Shown piece by piece: positions 1-7,318 of a stretch of 64,000 bases of DNA. Numbering within the stretch: position 1 is the stretch's first letter; every line of letters begins with the position of its first letter. The DNA is taken from positions 83,068 through 147,067 of the forward strand of contig CAYWXL010000001.1 in assembly GCA_964461995.1 (NCBI GenBank). The letters are read 5' to 3'. Origin of the DNA: JALSRK01 sp964461995. GTDB lineage: Bacteria; Acidobacteriota; Terriglobia; Bryobacterales; Bryobacteraceae. The notes beneath the pieces are model-generated. The model saw nothing but the letters and a program-made list of their open reading frames with translations. It did no database searches and was not told the DNA's origin. A program made the translations under genes and the position numbers.

Positions 1-2
1 TG

Positions 3-143
3 CCGCCGGGATTCGCCGAGAGGTTCGAAAAGGCGATCAAGCAAGCAGAACTGCCGCTGCCTCTGGCGGAGGTGCGGATGGCGGATAGACCGCTGGAATC
101 GACGGCCAAGGGCGCGCTGATTGCAGCGCTGGCGGACGTTTGA
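3..143 (+). CDS. C-terminal fragment of an unidentified protein
   Basis: Only the last 46 codons are inside the window; the frame is open from the left edge and ends in TGA at 141-143. The visible tail is rich in Ala, Leu and Glu and ends in a helix-like stretch (TAKGALIAALADV). That kind of Gly-Ala-Leu ending is seen in some ASKHA-fold kinases and ATPases of the BadF/N-acetylglucosamine kinase type, but 46 residues are too few to assign it. It converges on the sulfatase gene, with about 105 bases between the stops. Confidence 0.5.
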   Translation, partial: PPGFAERFEKAIKQAELPLPLAEVRMADRPLESTAKGALIAALADV

Positions 144-248
144 GAGGCAGGCGCACCCTCGCCCCCGGGACCGTTCGGCGAAACCGGGCGACGGACCCGC
201 GTGCCTGTTGAGGGCACAGCAGGGCCGAGCCGCCGGCTGTGTCGAGCT

Positions 249-1679
249 TCAGCCGGAAGCGTAATCTTCGCCGCGGTCGCTCGCCTCGCAAGAGGCTTTC
301 CATTCGGCAAGGGTGGCCTTCATCTCGCGCGCCAACTCGGGCATCTCTCTGACCAGGTTGTGGCGCTCGCCGGGATCCAGGGCGATGTCGAAGAGCATGT
401 CCTCGCCGGCGCGGGCATCGTCCAGATAGGAGAGAAACTTGTACCGGTCGCCGATCAGGGCGAGGTTCGGCGAGCCCAGCCGCTGCGCCCTTCCCCGATC
501 GCCTCTGTCGGTGGTCTCGAAGCCGATGGGCTTGGGCCGGCGGTCCATCTTGCCGTCGATCAGGGGTAGCAGGCTGATGCCGTCGATGGGTTCCGGCTGG
601 CCCTTCATCCGGAAACCGAGGACATCCAGGACGGTGGGGAAGTAATCGGACGTCGAGCAGGGCATGGTAACGGTGCGCGGCTCGGTGATGCGGTCGGGCC
701 ACTCGAGCAAACCGGGAACGCGGATGCCGCCTTCGAAGAGGCTGCGCTTGCGTCCCCGCAGACCTCCTGTCGAGCCTCGGGTGCGGCCGTGATGGGGGTC
801 GCGGCCCTCGGGTCCGTTGTCCGCGCAGAACCAGAGCATGGTGTCGCGGGCGACGCCGAGTTTCCGCAGTTCGCGCCGCAGCCGGCCGATCTGCTCATCC
901 ATGGCGGTGATCGTGCCGAAAAAGTGCTGCTCGCCCTCGCTGAAGCGCGCGTACATCCGGCGGTAGCGCTCCCCGGCCCGGACCGGCTCGTGCGGCGCGT
1001 GGAACCAGATGACGGCGAAGAAGGGGCGATTGTCTCTCACCGCCCGGCGAATGAAGGGGATGGCGCGGTCCATGATGACGCGCGAATCGTCGCCCTCGAG
1101 GTTCTCGGTGGCGTATTCGCCGGGACCGGTCCAGTAGCGCGTGGGGATCTTCTGGTCTTTCATGGGGTCCCAAGTGGGGATGGCCTGCTCGGTGGAGAAA
1201 CAGACGTCGAAGCCGTTCTCCCAGGGCGGCGAATAGTGCTCCTTCTGGCGGCCGCCACGACGGCCGTCGCGGATGTCGTTGGTGAGCGTGCCGAGATGCC
1301 ACTTGCCGAAGTGGCCCGTGGTGTAGCCCTGGGTCTTGAGGGCCTCGGCGAGGGTGATCTCCTCCTTCTTCATGTGGCCCACGTTGGCGAAGTAGATGCC
1401 GTAACGGAACGGGTGGCGTCCGGTGAGGGCGCTGCCGCGGGTGGGCGAGCAGACGGGCGCGCCGGAGTAGAACCGTTCGAACCGGATGCCAGAGCGCGCC
1501 ATCGCGTCGAGGTTCGGGGTGATCAGGTAGGGGTGGCCGTTGTAGCCGACGTCGCCCCAGCCCTGATCGTCGGACATGCAGAGGATGACGTTGGGGCGCC
1601 GGGCGGGGGCGGCTTGGGGCCGCGCCGAAAGGGCGGCGGCGCTGCCGAGGAAAGTCTTCAACAGCGTCCTTCTCTCCAT
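249..1679 (-). CDS. Secreted arylsulfatase (sulfatase family S1)
   Basis: About 476 residues. The N-terminus (MERRTLLKTFLGSAAALSA) is a Tat-like or Sec leader, so the enzyme is probably exported. The core then matches an alkaline-phosphatase-fold sulfatase: metal-binding MSDDQGWGD near residue 35, and the formylglycine motif CSPTR inside APVCSPTRGSALTGR, giving the Cys-x-Pro-x-Arg signature that needs a formylglycine-generating enzyme. HLGTLTNDIRD and FCADNGPEGRDPHH supply further active-site residues. The likely role is removal of sulfate from sulfated glycans or aryl esters; the substrate cannot be read from the sequence. I chose the ATG at 1679 because it begins a proper leader and has AAAGG just upstream; an upstream in-frame start at 1721 adds 14 unlikely residues. 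No maturase is visible nearby. Confidence 0.93.
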   Translation of the reverse strand: MERRTLLKTFLGSAAALSARPQAAPARRPNVILCMSDDQGWGDVGYNGHPYLITPNLDAMARSGIRFERFYSGAPVCSPTRGSALTGRHPFRYGIYFANVGHMKKEEITLAEALKTQGYTTGHFGKWHLGTLTNDIRDGRRGGRQKEHYSPPWENGFDVCFSTEQAIPTWDPMKDQKIPTRYWTGPGEYATENLEGDDSRVIMDRAIPFIRRAVRDNRPFFAVIWFHAPHEPVRAGERYRRMYARFSEGEQHFFGTITAMDEQIGRLRRELRKLGVARDTMLWFCADNGPEGRDPHHGRTRGSTGGLRGRKRSLFEGGIRVPGLLEWPDRITEPRTVTMPCSTSDYFPTVLDVLGFRMKGQPEPIDGISLLPLIDGKMDRRPKPIGFETTDRGDRGRAQRLGSPNLALIGDRYKFLSYLDDARAGEDMLFDIALDPGERHNLVREMPELAREMKATLAEWKASCEASDRGEDYASG

Positions 1680-1755
1680 AGCCTTTAACGTTATCGCAGG
1701 CGCGCCAGACCGGCAAAGCAAACTGCGGCAGAGGAGGGGGGCGGAATTCGGGGCG

Positions 1756-3012
1756 TCAGGATTCGCCCGAGTCTTTCCCGGAACCGTGCTTACCGGGCAG
1801 CCCGGCGGGATTCTCGTGAGCGCGTTCCCGGAAGCCGCCTTCGAGGCCAGCCGCCAGGGTAACGCTCGATTCGCCGAAGCGGTCGCGCAGGCGGTCGATC
1901 GCGTCGAGGGCGCGCTCCCACCGCTCGATCTTGTCGTGCTCGAGCAGGCTGAGCTGGCCCGCCGACGACGTGAGCGACTGGGCGTAGACGCCCAGCAGGC
2001 GCACCGGCTTGCGCTTCCAGTCGCGGCGGAACAGCTCGGTGATCACCGGGAGCATTTCGGCGTCCACGCGGGTGGCCCGCGAGAGAGTCTTCGCACGAGT
2101 GATGGTGGAGAAGTCTGAGTAGCGGATCTTCACTTGAAGCGTGCGGGCGTAAAGGCGGTGGCCGCGGAGGCGCCGGGCGACCATCTCGGTGAGCTTGACG
2201 AGGGTGGCTTCGAGCACCTGCGCATCGGAGACGTCCTCGTCGAAGGTGTGCTCGTGGCTGATGGACTTCGGCGGCTCGGCGACGCCGATCTCGCCGTCGA
2301 ACCAGGCGCCCGCATCCTCGCCCCGGGCTTTCCCGGCCAGTGCCAGCCCCCATTTGCCGAAGCGCTCGCGGAGCAGCTCTTCATCAAGCCGCGCCAAATC
2401 TCCTACCTTGCGGACGCCCAGTTCGCGGAGCCGCTCGGCGGTGACCTTGCCGACGCCGGGGATCTTGCGGACGTCGAGCGGGGCGAGGAAGCGGACCTCG
2501 CAGCCCGGCAGCACCCACAGGATGCCGTTGGGCTTGGCCTGCCCGGAGCAGACCTTGGCCACCATCCGCGAGGTGGCGACGCCGATGGAGCAGTTCAGGC
2601 CGGTCTCGCGCCGGATGGTCTCGTGGAGTTCGTGGGCGGCGCGGAGGGGCGCCCCGTAGAGGCGGCCGGCCCCGGTGAGGTCGAGGTAAGCCTCGTCGAT
2701 GGAGGCCATTTCAACCGCCGGGGCGAAGCGGGTAAGGATCCGGTGGACCTGCTCGGAATACTCGCGATAGCGCCGCGGGTGGCCGTCGAGGAAGATCGCC
2801 GTGGGGCAGAGGCGGTAGGCAGTCCTCAAGGGCATGGCGGAGCGGACGCCGAACTTGCGGGCGGCGTAGGAGGCCGCGGCGACGACCCCGCGCTGGTCGG
2901 GCCGGCCCCCGACGACGACCGGCTTCCCTTTGAGCGACGGGTCGAACAACTCTTCCACGGAGACGAAGAAGGCGTCCATGTCCACGTGGAAGATGGTTCT
3001 CGGCCACTCCAT
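1756..3012 (-). CDS. dinB: DNA polymerase IV (Y-family translesion polymerase)
   Basis: 418 residues. The Y-family catalytic motifs are intact: FHVDMDAFFVSVE at the N-terminus and ASIDEAYLDLTG near residue 105, which carry the metal-binding acidic residues. A helix-hairpin-helix region (IPGVGKVTAERLRELG) near residue 185 and a little-finger domain (about residues 240-350) follow. The protein ends with a polar tail of about 40 residues (to SGKDSGES) that is not a clear beta-clamp motif. The start at 3012 gives the standard MEWPRTIFHVDMD beginning; upstream in-frame codons up to 3129 are Arg-rich and look non-coding. Error-prone lesion bypass is the expected role. No LexA box was recognised upstream. 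Confidence 0.95.
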   Translation of the reverse strand: MEWPRTIFHVDMDAFFVSVEELFDPSLKGKPVVVGGRPDQRGVVAAASYAARKFGVRSAMPLRTAYRLCPTAIFLDGHPRRYREYSEQVHRILTRFAPAVEMASIDEAYLDLTGAGRLYGAPLRAAHELHETIRRETGLNCSIGVATSRMVAKVCSGQAKPNGILWVLPGCEVRFLAPLDVRKIPGVGKVTAERLRELGVRKVGDLARLDEELLRERFGKWGLALAGKARGEDAGAWFDGEIGVAEPPKSISHEHTFDEDVSDAQVLEATLVKLTEMVARRLRGHRLYARTLQVKIRYSDFSTITRAKTLSRATRVDAEMLPVITELFRRDWKRKPVRLLGVYAQSLTSSAGQLSLLEHDKIERWERALDAIDRLRDRFGESSVTLAAGLEGGFRERAHENPAGLPGKHGSGKDSGES

Positions 3013-3125
3013 GGCGCAGCGCCTGTCCCGGGCGGGGGAAGATACCGCCCACCACCGTTGTAGCACTCGTGGGCGGGTGGCGCGGGGGCGAGTCCGGCTC
3101 GGGGCGGCCGCGCCGGACCGGCGGT

Positions 3126-3623
3126 TCACTCCACCGGCTCGAAGATGCCCTTCTCGCGGTTCTTGCGGACCTTGTCGTAGTGGAAGTAGCGGCCGTTCAT
3201 GGCGACGTAGACCCCGGGCGGCAAGGTCTGGACGAAGGCCAGGGCGCTGCCGAGGTTGAACATGCCGTCCGAGGAACCGAACTTGTAGGGCACCATGGCG
3301 CCGGTGAGGACGATCGTTTTGCCGAAGACCTCACGGGCGAGGTAGCGCGCGGTGTCGATCATCGTGTCGGTGCCGTGGGTGATGACGATGCGGCGCTCCG
3401 GGGTGCGGACGCAGTGGCCGGCAATGATGGCGCGGTCGTCGTCGGTCATCTCGAGCGAGTCCACCATCATGAGGGTGCGGTACTCGACTTTCAGCATGCA
3501 GCGTCCGAGACGAAGCATCTCGGGCACGTGGGAGTCCTTGAAGTACAGCTCGCCGGTGAGCTCGTTGTACTCCTTGTCGAAGGTGCCGCCGGTGATGAAG
3601 ATGCGGATCGGTTCGTCGTGCAT
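3126..3623 (-). CDS. Asparaginase N-terminal-domain protein (half-length)
   Basis: 165 residues, about half the 320-340 of type I/II L-asparaginases. Both threonine active-site motifs of the N-terminal domain are present: FITGGTFDKEY near residue 10 and VITHGTDTMIDTA near residue 82, followed by KTIVLTGAMVPYKFGSSDG near residue 103. The protein ends naturally soon after (GIFEPVE), so the C-terminal domain that completes the dimeric asparaginase active site is missing. I see no frameshifted remainder downstream; dinB begins 114 bases away on the same strand. It may hydrolyse asparagine or another amide, or be a binding protein; activity is uncertain. The start at 3623 is the only good ATG. Confidence 0.85.
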   Translation of the reverse strand: MHDEPIRIFITGGTFDKEYNELTGELYFKDSHVPEMLRLGRCMLKVEYRTLMMVDSLEMTDDDRAIIAGHCVRTPERRIVITHGTDTMIDTARYLAREVFGKTIVLTGAMVPYKFGSSDGMFNLGSALAFVQTLPPGVYVAMNGRYFHYDKVRKNREKGIFEPVE

Positions 3624-3684
3624 GGGGCTCTAACCCATGATGCCCCGGAACCCGCCGCGAACGGGGATAATGGAAGGAAACGTA

Positions 3685-5334
3685 ATGGTGGGGCGAGCTG
3701 GGCTGGCACTGGGACTCTTTGGGTTGACGCTGTGGGCGGGGCCGGTCGAGTTCCGCGACGTGACGCGCGAAGCGGGCATCCATTTCCGGCACAACGCGGG
3801 CAAGACGGGCAAGAAATGGCTGCCGGAAACGATGGGCTCCGGCTGCGCCTTCTTCGATGCTGACGGCGACGGCTGGCTCGACATCCTGCTGATCAACTCC
3901 AAGGACTGGAAGCCCCGGGGCCGCCGCTCGCTCCCCGCGCTGTACCGGAACAACCGCGACGGAACCTTCACCGACATCACGCGCGGCAGCGGGCTGGACG
4001 TCGAAGGCTTCGGCTTGGGCGTGGCGGTGGCCGACTTCGACAACGACGGGCGCGAAGACGTCTACATTACTTACGTGGGCCGCGACCGGCTGTTCCGGAA
4101 CCTCGGCGGCGGCAAGTTCCGGGACGTGACCAAAGAGGCGGGCATCGACAACCCGGCCTTTTCGGCCAGTGCGGCCTGGGTGGACTACGACCGGGACGGG
4201 TGGGCGGACCTTTACGTGGCCAACTATGTCGAGTGGTCGCCGGAATCGGACTTGTGGTGCTCGCTGGACGGAGCGACGAAGTCCTATTGCACGCCGGAGT
4301 CCTACCCGGGCGTGGCGGATAAGCTCTACCGCAACGTGGGGGGCGGACGGTTCGAGGACGCCACCGAGAAGGCGGGCCTCGCCGATGAGACGAGCAAGAG
4401 CCTGGGGGTGGCGATTCTGGACTACGACTCGGACGGCTGGCCGGACATCTTCGTTGCCAACGATACCGAGCCGAACAAGTTGTACCGGAACAACGGGGAT
4501 GGAACTTTCAGCGAAGAGGGCATCGGGGCCGGCGTGGCCTACAGCGAAGACGGCATCGCGCGGGGCGCTATGGGCGTGGACGCGGCCGACTACGACCGTA
4601 GTGGCCGGCCCCACCTGGTGATCGGCAACTTCTCGAACCAGATGCTCGGGCTTTACCACAACGAGGGCGACGGACTGTTCGTCGATGAGGCGCCGCGCTC
4701 AACAGTGGGCAAACAGAGCCTGCTGACGCTGGCGTTCGGGACGTTCTTCTTCGACTATGACCTGGACGGCTGGCTAGACATCTTCGTCGCCAACGGCCAC
4801 ATCGAGGAGGAGATCCAGAACGTCCAGCCGAAGGTAACCTTCGAGCAGCCGCCGCACCTGTTCCGGAACCTGGGCGGGGGGAAATTCGTCGAGGTGACGA
4901 CGGAAACTGGCGAAGACCTCGCCCGGCCGATGGTAGCCCGGGGAGCGGCCTACGGCGACTATGACCGCGACGGCGACCTGGACCTGCTGGTTACCACGAA
5001 CGACGGGCCGGCCCGGCTGCTGCGCAACGAGGGCGGCAACCGGAACCACTGGTTGACGTTAAAGCTGCGGGGCGTGAAGTCCAATGGCAGTGCGCTGGGC
5101 GCGGTGGTGCGGGTGGCGAGCGCCGGCGGCGAGCAGTGGCAGATGGTGAAGAGCGGCTCGAGCTACTGCTCGCAGAGCCAGCTTGCGGTAACCTTCGGGC
5201 TGGGGCCCGACACGGAGGCCGAAGTGACGATCGAATGGCCGAGCGGAACCGTTCAGAAACTCGGCAAAGCCGCCGCCAACCAGTGGCTGCTGGTCCGCGA
5301 GGGCGATCCTCCGAAGAGGAGAGGGCGAAAGTAA
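3685..5334 (+). CDS. Secreted CRTAC1-like VCBS/FG-GAP repeat protein with ASPIC/UnbV C-terminus
   Basis: 549 residues. A signal peptide (VGRAGLALGLFGLTLWAGP) is followed by EFRDVTREAGIHF and then many FG-GAP/VCBS repeats recognisable by Ca-binding cores such as DADGDGWLDI, DFDNDGREDV, DYDRDGWADL, DYDSDGWPDI, DYDLDGWLDI and DYDRDGDLDL. These form a seven-bladed propeller. The C-terminal about 100 residues (NRNHWLTLKLRG ... TIEWPSGTVQKL) match the ASPIC/UnbV domain. Such proteins are common in Acidobacteria and Planctomycetes; the exact role (adhesion, ligand binding) is unknown. The start at 3685 is supported by GGAAGG 7 bases upstream; earlier in-frame ATGs at 3637 and 3640 lack this. A GATAAT hexamer lies 13 bases upstream of the start. 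Confidence 0.93.
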   Translation: MVGRAGLALGLFGLTLWAGPVEFRDVTREAGIHFRHNAGKTGKKWLPETMGSGCAFFDADGDGWLDILLINSKDWKPRGRRSLPALYRNNRDGTFTDITRGSGLDVEGFGLGVAVADFDNDGREDVYITYVGRDRLFRNLGGGKFRDVTKEAGIDNPAFSASAAWVDYDRDGWADLYVANYVEWSPESDLWCSLDGATKSYCTPESYPGVADKLYRNVGGGRFEDATEKAGLADETSKSLGVAILDYDSDGWPDIFVANDTEPNKLYRNNGDGTFSEEGIGAGVAYSEDGIARGAMGVDAADYDRSGRPHLVIGNFSNQMLGLYHNEGDGLFVDEAPRSTVGKQSLLTLAFGTFFFDYDLDGWLDIFVANGHIEEEIQNVQPKVTFEQPPHLFRNLGGGKFVEVTTETGEDLARPMVARGAAYGDYDRDGDLDLLVTTNDGPARLLRNEGGNRNHWLTLKLRGVKSNGSALGAVVRVASAGGEQWQMVKSGSSYCSQSQLAVTFGLGPDTEAEVTIEWPSGTVQKLGKAAANQWLLVREGDPPKRRGRK

Positions 5335-5352
5335 ACTGCGTGAGCCGTCCCT

Positions 5353-5376
5353 CCAGCGCTCCCGCACGCGCGCTGG
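5353..5376. terminator. Weak candidate hairpin after the VCBS gene
   Basis: CCAGCGC at 5353-5359 pairs with GCGCTGG at 5370-5376 around a 10-base loop, about 20 bases after the stop codon. There is no T-tract, so it may be only a transcript-end hairpin or chance in GC-rich DNA. Confidence 0.22.
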
Positions 5377-5501
5377 CCGACCGCCGCTCCGTAGCGCGCC
5401 GCGAGGCACACTAGTAAAAGTAAAGGCCGGCTCAGGTTCAAGGACGGAAGCGCCCGGGGGTATCCGGCAGGGTCCGGCCGCAAGCCGAAAGACAGTCCTC
5501 G

Positions 5502-5918
5502 ATGAAGGTCTTCCGCCGCTATCTGCTTCTCCAGACTCCAGGCTGGGCGCTGGCGGTGGTCGTGCTGTACTTGCTGCACCGTTGGCTCGGGCTCCCGCTG
5601 TGGGCGGCGGGCCTGCTCCTGGCGGCCGACGTGGTCAAAGACCTCGTCCTCTACCCGTGGCTGCGCCGCGCCTACGAAGACGAGTATGTTCCGGTGACGG
5701 CAAGGTTGGTAGGGGAGGCCGCCGAGGTGGTGGAGGAGCTGGCGCCGGAAGGCTACGTCCGGGTGAGGGGGGAGCTTTGGCCGGCGCGGGTTCCCGACGC
5801 CGCCGAGCCGGTTCCAGCCGGGGCGCGGGTGCGGGTGGCGGGGGTCGAGGGAAGCACGCTGGTCGTCGATCCCTCAGCCGGGGGCGGGTCCGGGGAGGGT
5901 CATGAGCGGCGGCGGTAG
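5502..5918 (+). CDS. Small membrane protein with NfeD-like C-terminal domain
   Basis: 138 residues. Two hydrophobic segments fill residues 8-50 (WALAVVVLYLLHRWLGL and LWAAGLLLAADVVKDLVL). The rest is a soluble beta-rich domain: VTARLVGEAAEVVEEL, GYVRVRGELWPARV, GARVRVAGVEGSTLVVD. This is the OB-fold pattern of NfeD proteins (GxV.V.GExWxA), which usually partner with stomatin/flotillin-like proteins or membrane proteases; none is adjacent here. The last 19 bases overlap the 3' end of the convergent DnaC-like gene. Confidence 0.78.
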   Translation: MKVFRRYLLLQTPGWALAVVVLYLLHRWLGLPLWAAGLLLAADVVKDLVLYPWLRRAYEDEYVPVTARLVGEAAEVVEELAPEGYVRVRGELWPARVPDAAEPVPAGARVRVAGVEGSTLVVDPSAGGGSGEGHERRR

Positions 5919-6655
5919 TCTTCGGCCCCGCGGGTGGAGATGATCTGGCACATCTCCGAGAGCCGGGACCGGGCTCGGGAGCCGATGCGTTCCTCGAGGT
6001 AGTACCGGCTGGCGAGCTCCCCAGTGCCGGCGGGGATCGGGGGATCGCCGGCCTCCGGATCCCGGAGGTTCGTCGTGGCGATGATCGGCTTGTTGTGATT
6101 GCAGCGGTGAGTGATGATCGAGGTGATCGTATCCTCTACCCAGTCAGTGATGCGGTGGGCCCCGAGATCGTCCAGCAGCAGGATCTCGCAGTCCAGGGCG
6201 GACTGGTAGGCCTCGCGGTCGGCGGCGCCCGAGTCCTTGTTGTAACTGCGCTGGATTCGCTCGAGCAGGTTCTGGTAGAGGAAGAAAAGCCCTTCGTGGC
6301 CGCGGGCGATGAGGGCCCGGAGGACGGCGACGGCCAGGTGGGTCTTACCGGTGCCGGTGCCGCCGACGAAAAGCAGTCCGGGCTTGCGGTTGCCGAACGG
6401 GAAGTTGCGCACATAGGCCCGGGCGGCGGTGATGGCGTTGGAGAGGATCCGGCTGGTCACCGGATTGGGCGTGACGATCGAGAAGTTGTCGAAGGAGGCG
6501 TCGCGGTAGCGGGGAGGGATTTGCGCCCGCTCCTCCAGGCGCTCCTGGCGCCGCGCGAACGCACAGTCACAGCGCTCGACCGCCGAGATTCCGTTCGATT
6601 CAACGCTTCGCCACCCCGTCCCCCCGCACACGGGGCAAGAGCCATCGTTGCTCAT
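5900..6655 (-). CDS. DnaC/IstB-like AAA+ ATPase, possible helicase loader
   Basis: 251 residues. It opens with a zinc-binding module (CPVCGGTGWRSV ... ERCDC, residues 8-30), typical of DnaC/DnaI-like loaders outside Enterobacteria. The AAA+ core has Walker A GGTGTGKTHLAVA near residue 99, Walker B EILLLDDLGAHR near residue 155, and ATTNLRDPE as sensor region. There is no transposase nearby, so a chromosomal replication protein fits better than IstB. No Shine-Dalgarno precedes the ATG; instead a GATAAT hexamer sits 10 bases upstream of it (6666-6671, minus strand). The gene is divergent from the Fur gene, with 132 bases between. Confidence 0.88.
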   Translation of the reverse strand: MSNDGSCPVCGGTGWRSVESNGISAVERCDCAFARRQERLEERAQIPPRYRDASFDNFSIVTPNPVTSRILSNAITAARAYVRNFPFGNRKPGLLFVGGTGTGKTHLAVAVLRALIARGHEGLFFLYQNLLERIQRSYNKDSGAADREAYQSALDCEILLLDDLGAHRITDWVEDTITSIITHRCNHNKPIIATTNLRDPEAGDPPIPAGTGELASRYYLEERIGSRARSRLSEMCQIISTRGAEDYRRRS

Positions 6656-6787
6656 GCTGTTACTTATTATCCCGTTTCGGCCGCGGCCGGCGGCAGGAAT
6701 GCCTCAAAACGGCCGGTCCATGTTAGAGTCAAATTGTTGCCAACCGCAGGCCCCGGAGAGTGCAGGCGGTACGCGGAGGAGTCGAAA

Positions 6788-7318
6788 ATGGCACCCGAAA
6801 GCATCAAAGAGGCACTGAAGAAGCGAGGCATCCGCCTGACGCGCCAACGGCAAATCTTGCTGGACTTGATCGACTCCTCGGGCAAACACCTTGACGCCGA
6901 GCAACTCTACCGGATGGCACGGGAGCGCGACCCCAAGCTGAACCGGGTGACCGTCTACCGGACGTTGAAGTTGTTGAAGGAAAGCGGCCTGGTGGACGAA
7001 CTCGACTTGATGCATTACGACGGCGATCAGCACTATTACGAGACCCGGCGCAAGCAGGAGCACGCCCACGTGGTGTGTCTGAGCTGCGGCAAAGTGGAGG
7101 AGTTTTTCGGGGACCCGCTGCAGAAGCTGCGCCGGCAGGTGGAAAACACCCTGGGCTACGAGGTCTCCATCGCCCGGACTGAGATCGGCGGGTACTGCCC
7201 CACGTGCCAGGTGACGCGCAAAGAAGAGCTCCAGCGGACGTCGCGAACCCTTCGGAAGAAAACCATACACCCCGGCGGCAAGGCGGCGGCCGCCGTCAGG
7301 CAAAAGACCAGGAAATGA
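6788..7318 (+). CDS. Fur-family metal/peroxide-responsive repressor
   Basis: 176 residues. The winged helix (GIRLTRQRQILLDLI ... NRVTVYRTLKLLKESGLV) is followed by the dimerisation/metal domain: GDQHYYE, EHAHVVCLSCGKVEEFF and IGGYCPTCQ. The two CxxC pairs form the structural zinc site and the His residues the regulatory site. The family includes Fur, PerR and Zur; I cannot separate these from the motifs. A basic tail of about 35 residues follows the second CxxC, longer than usual. The start at 6788 has GGAGGAG 6-7 bases upstream. The stop overlaps the ATG of the next gene (ATGA), so the two are probably translated together. No clear Fur box was found upstream. Confidence 0.92.
   Translation: MAPESIKEALKKRGIRLTRQRQILLDLIDSSGKHLDAEQLYRMARERDPKLNRVTVYRTLKLLKESGLVDELDLMHYDGDQHYYETRRKQEHAHVVCLSCGKVEEFFGDPLQKLRRQVENTLGYEVSIARTEIGGYCPTCQVTRKEELQRTSRTLRKKTIHPGGKAAAAVRQKTRK

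Noticed and set aside
5440..5500. A possible riboswitch-like GC-rich leader before the NfeD-like gene
   Set aside because: It lacks the conserved cores of c-di-GMP, cobalamin or other known riboswitches.
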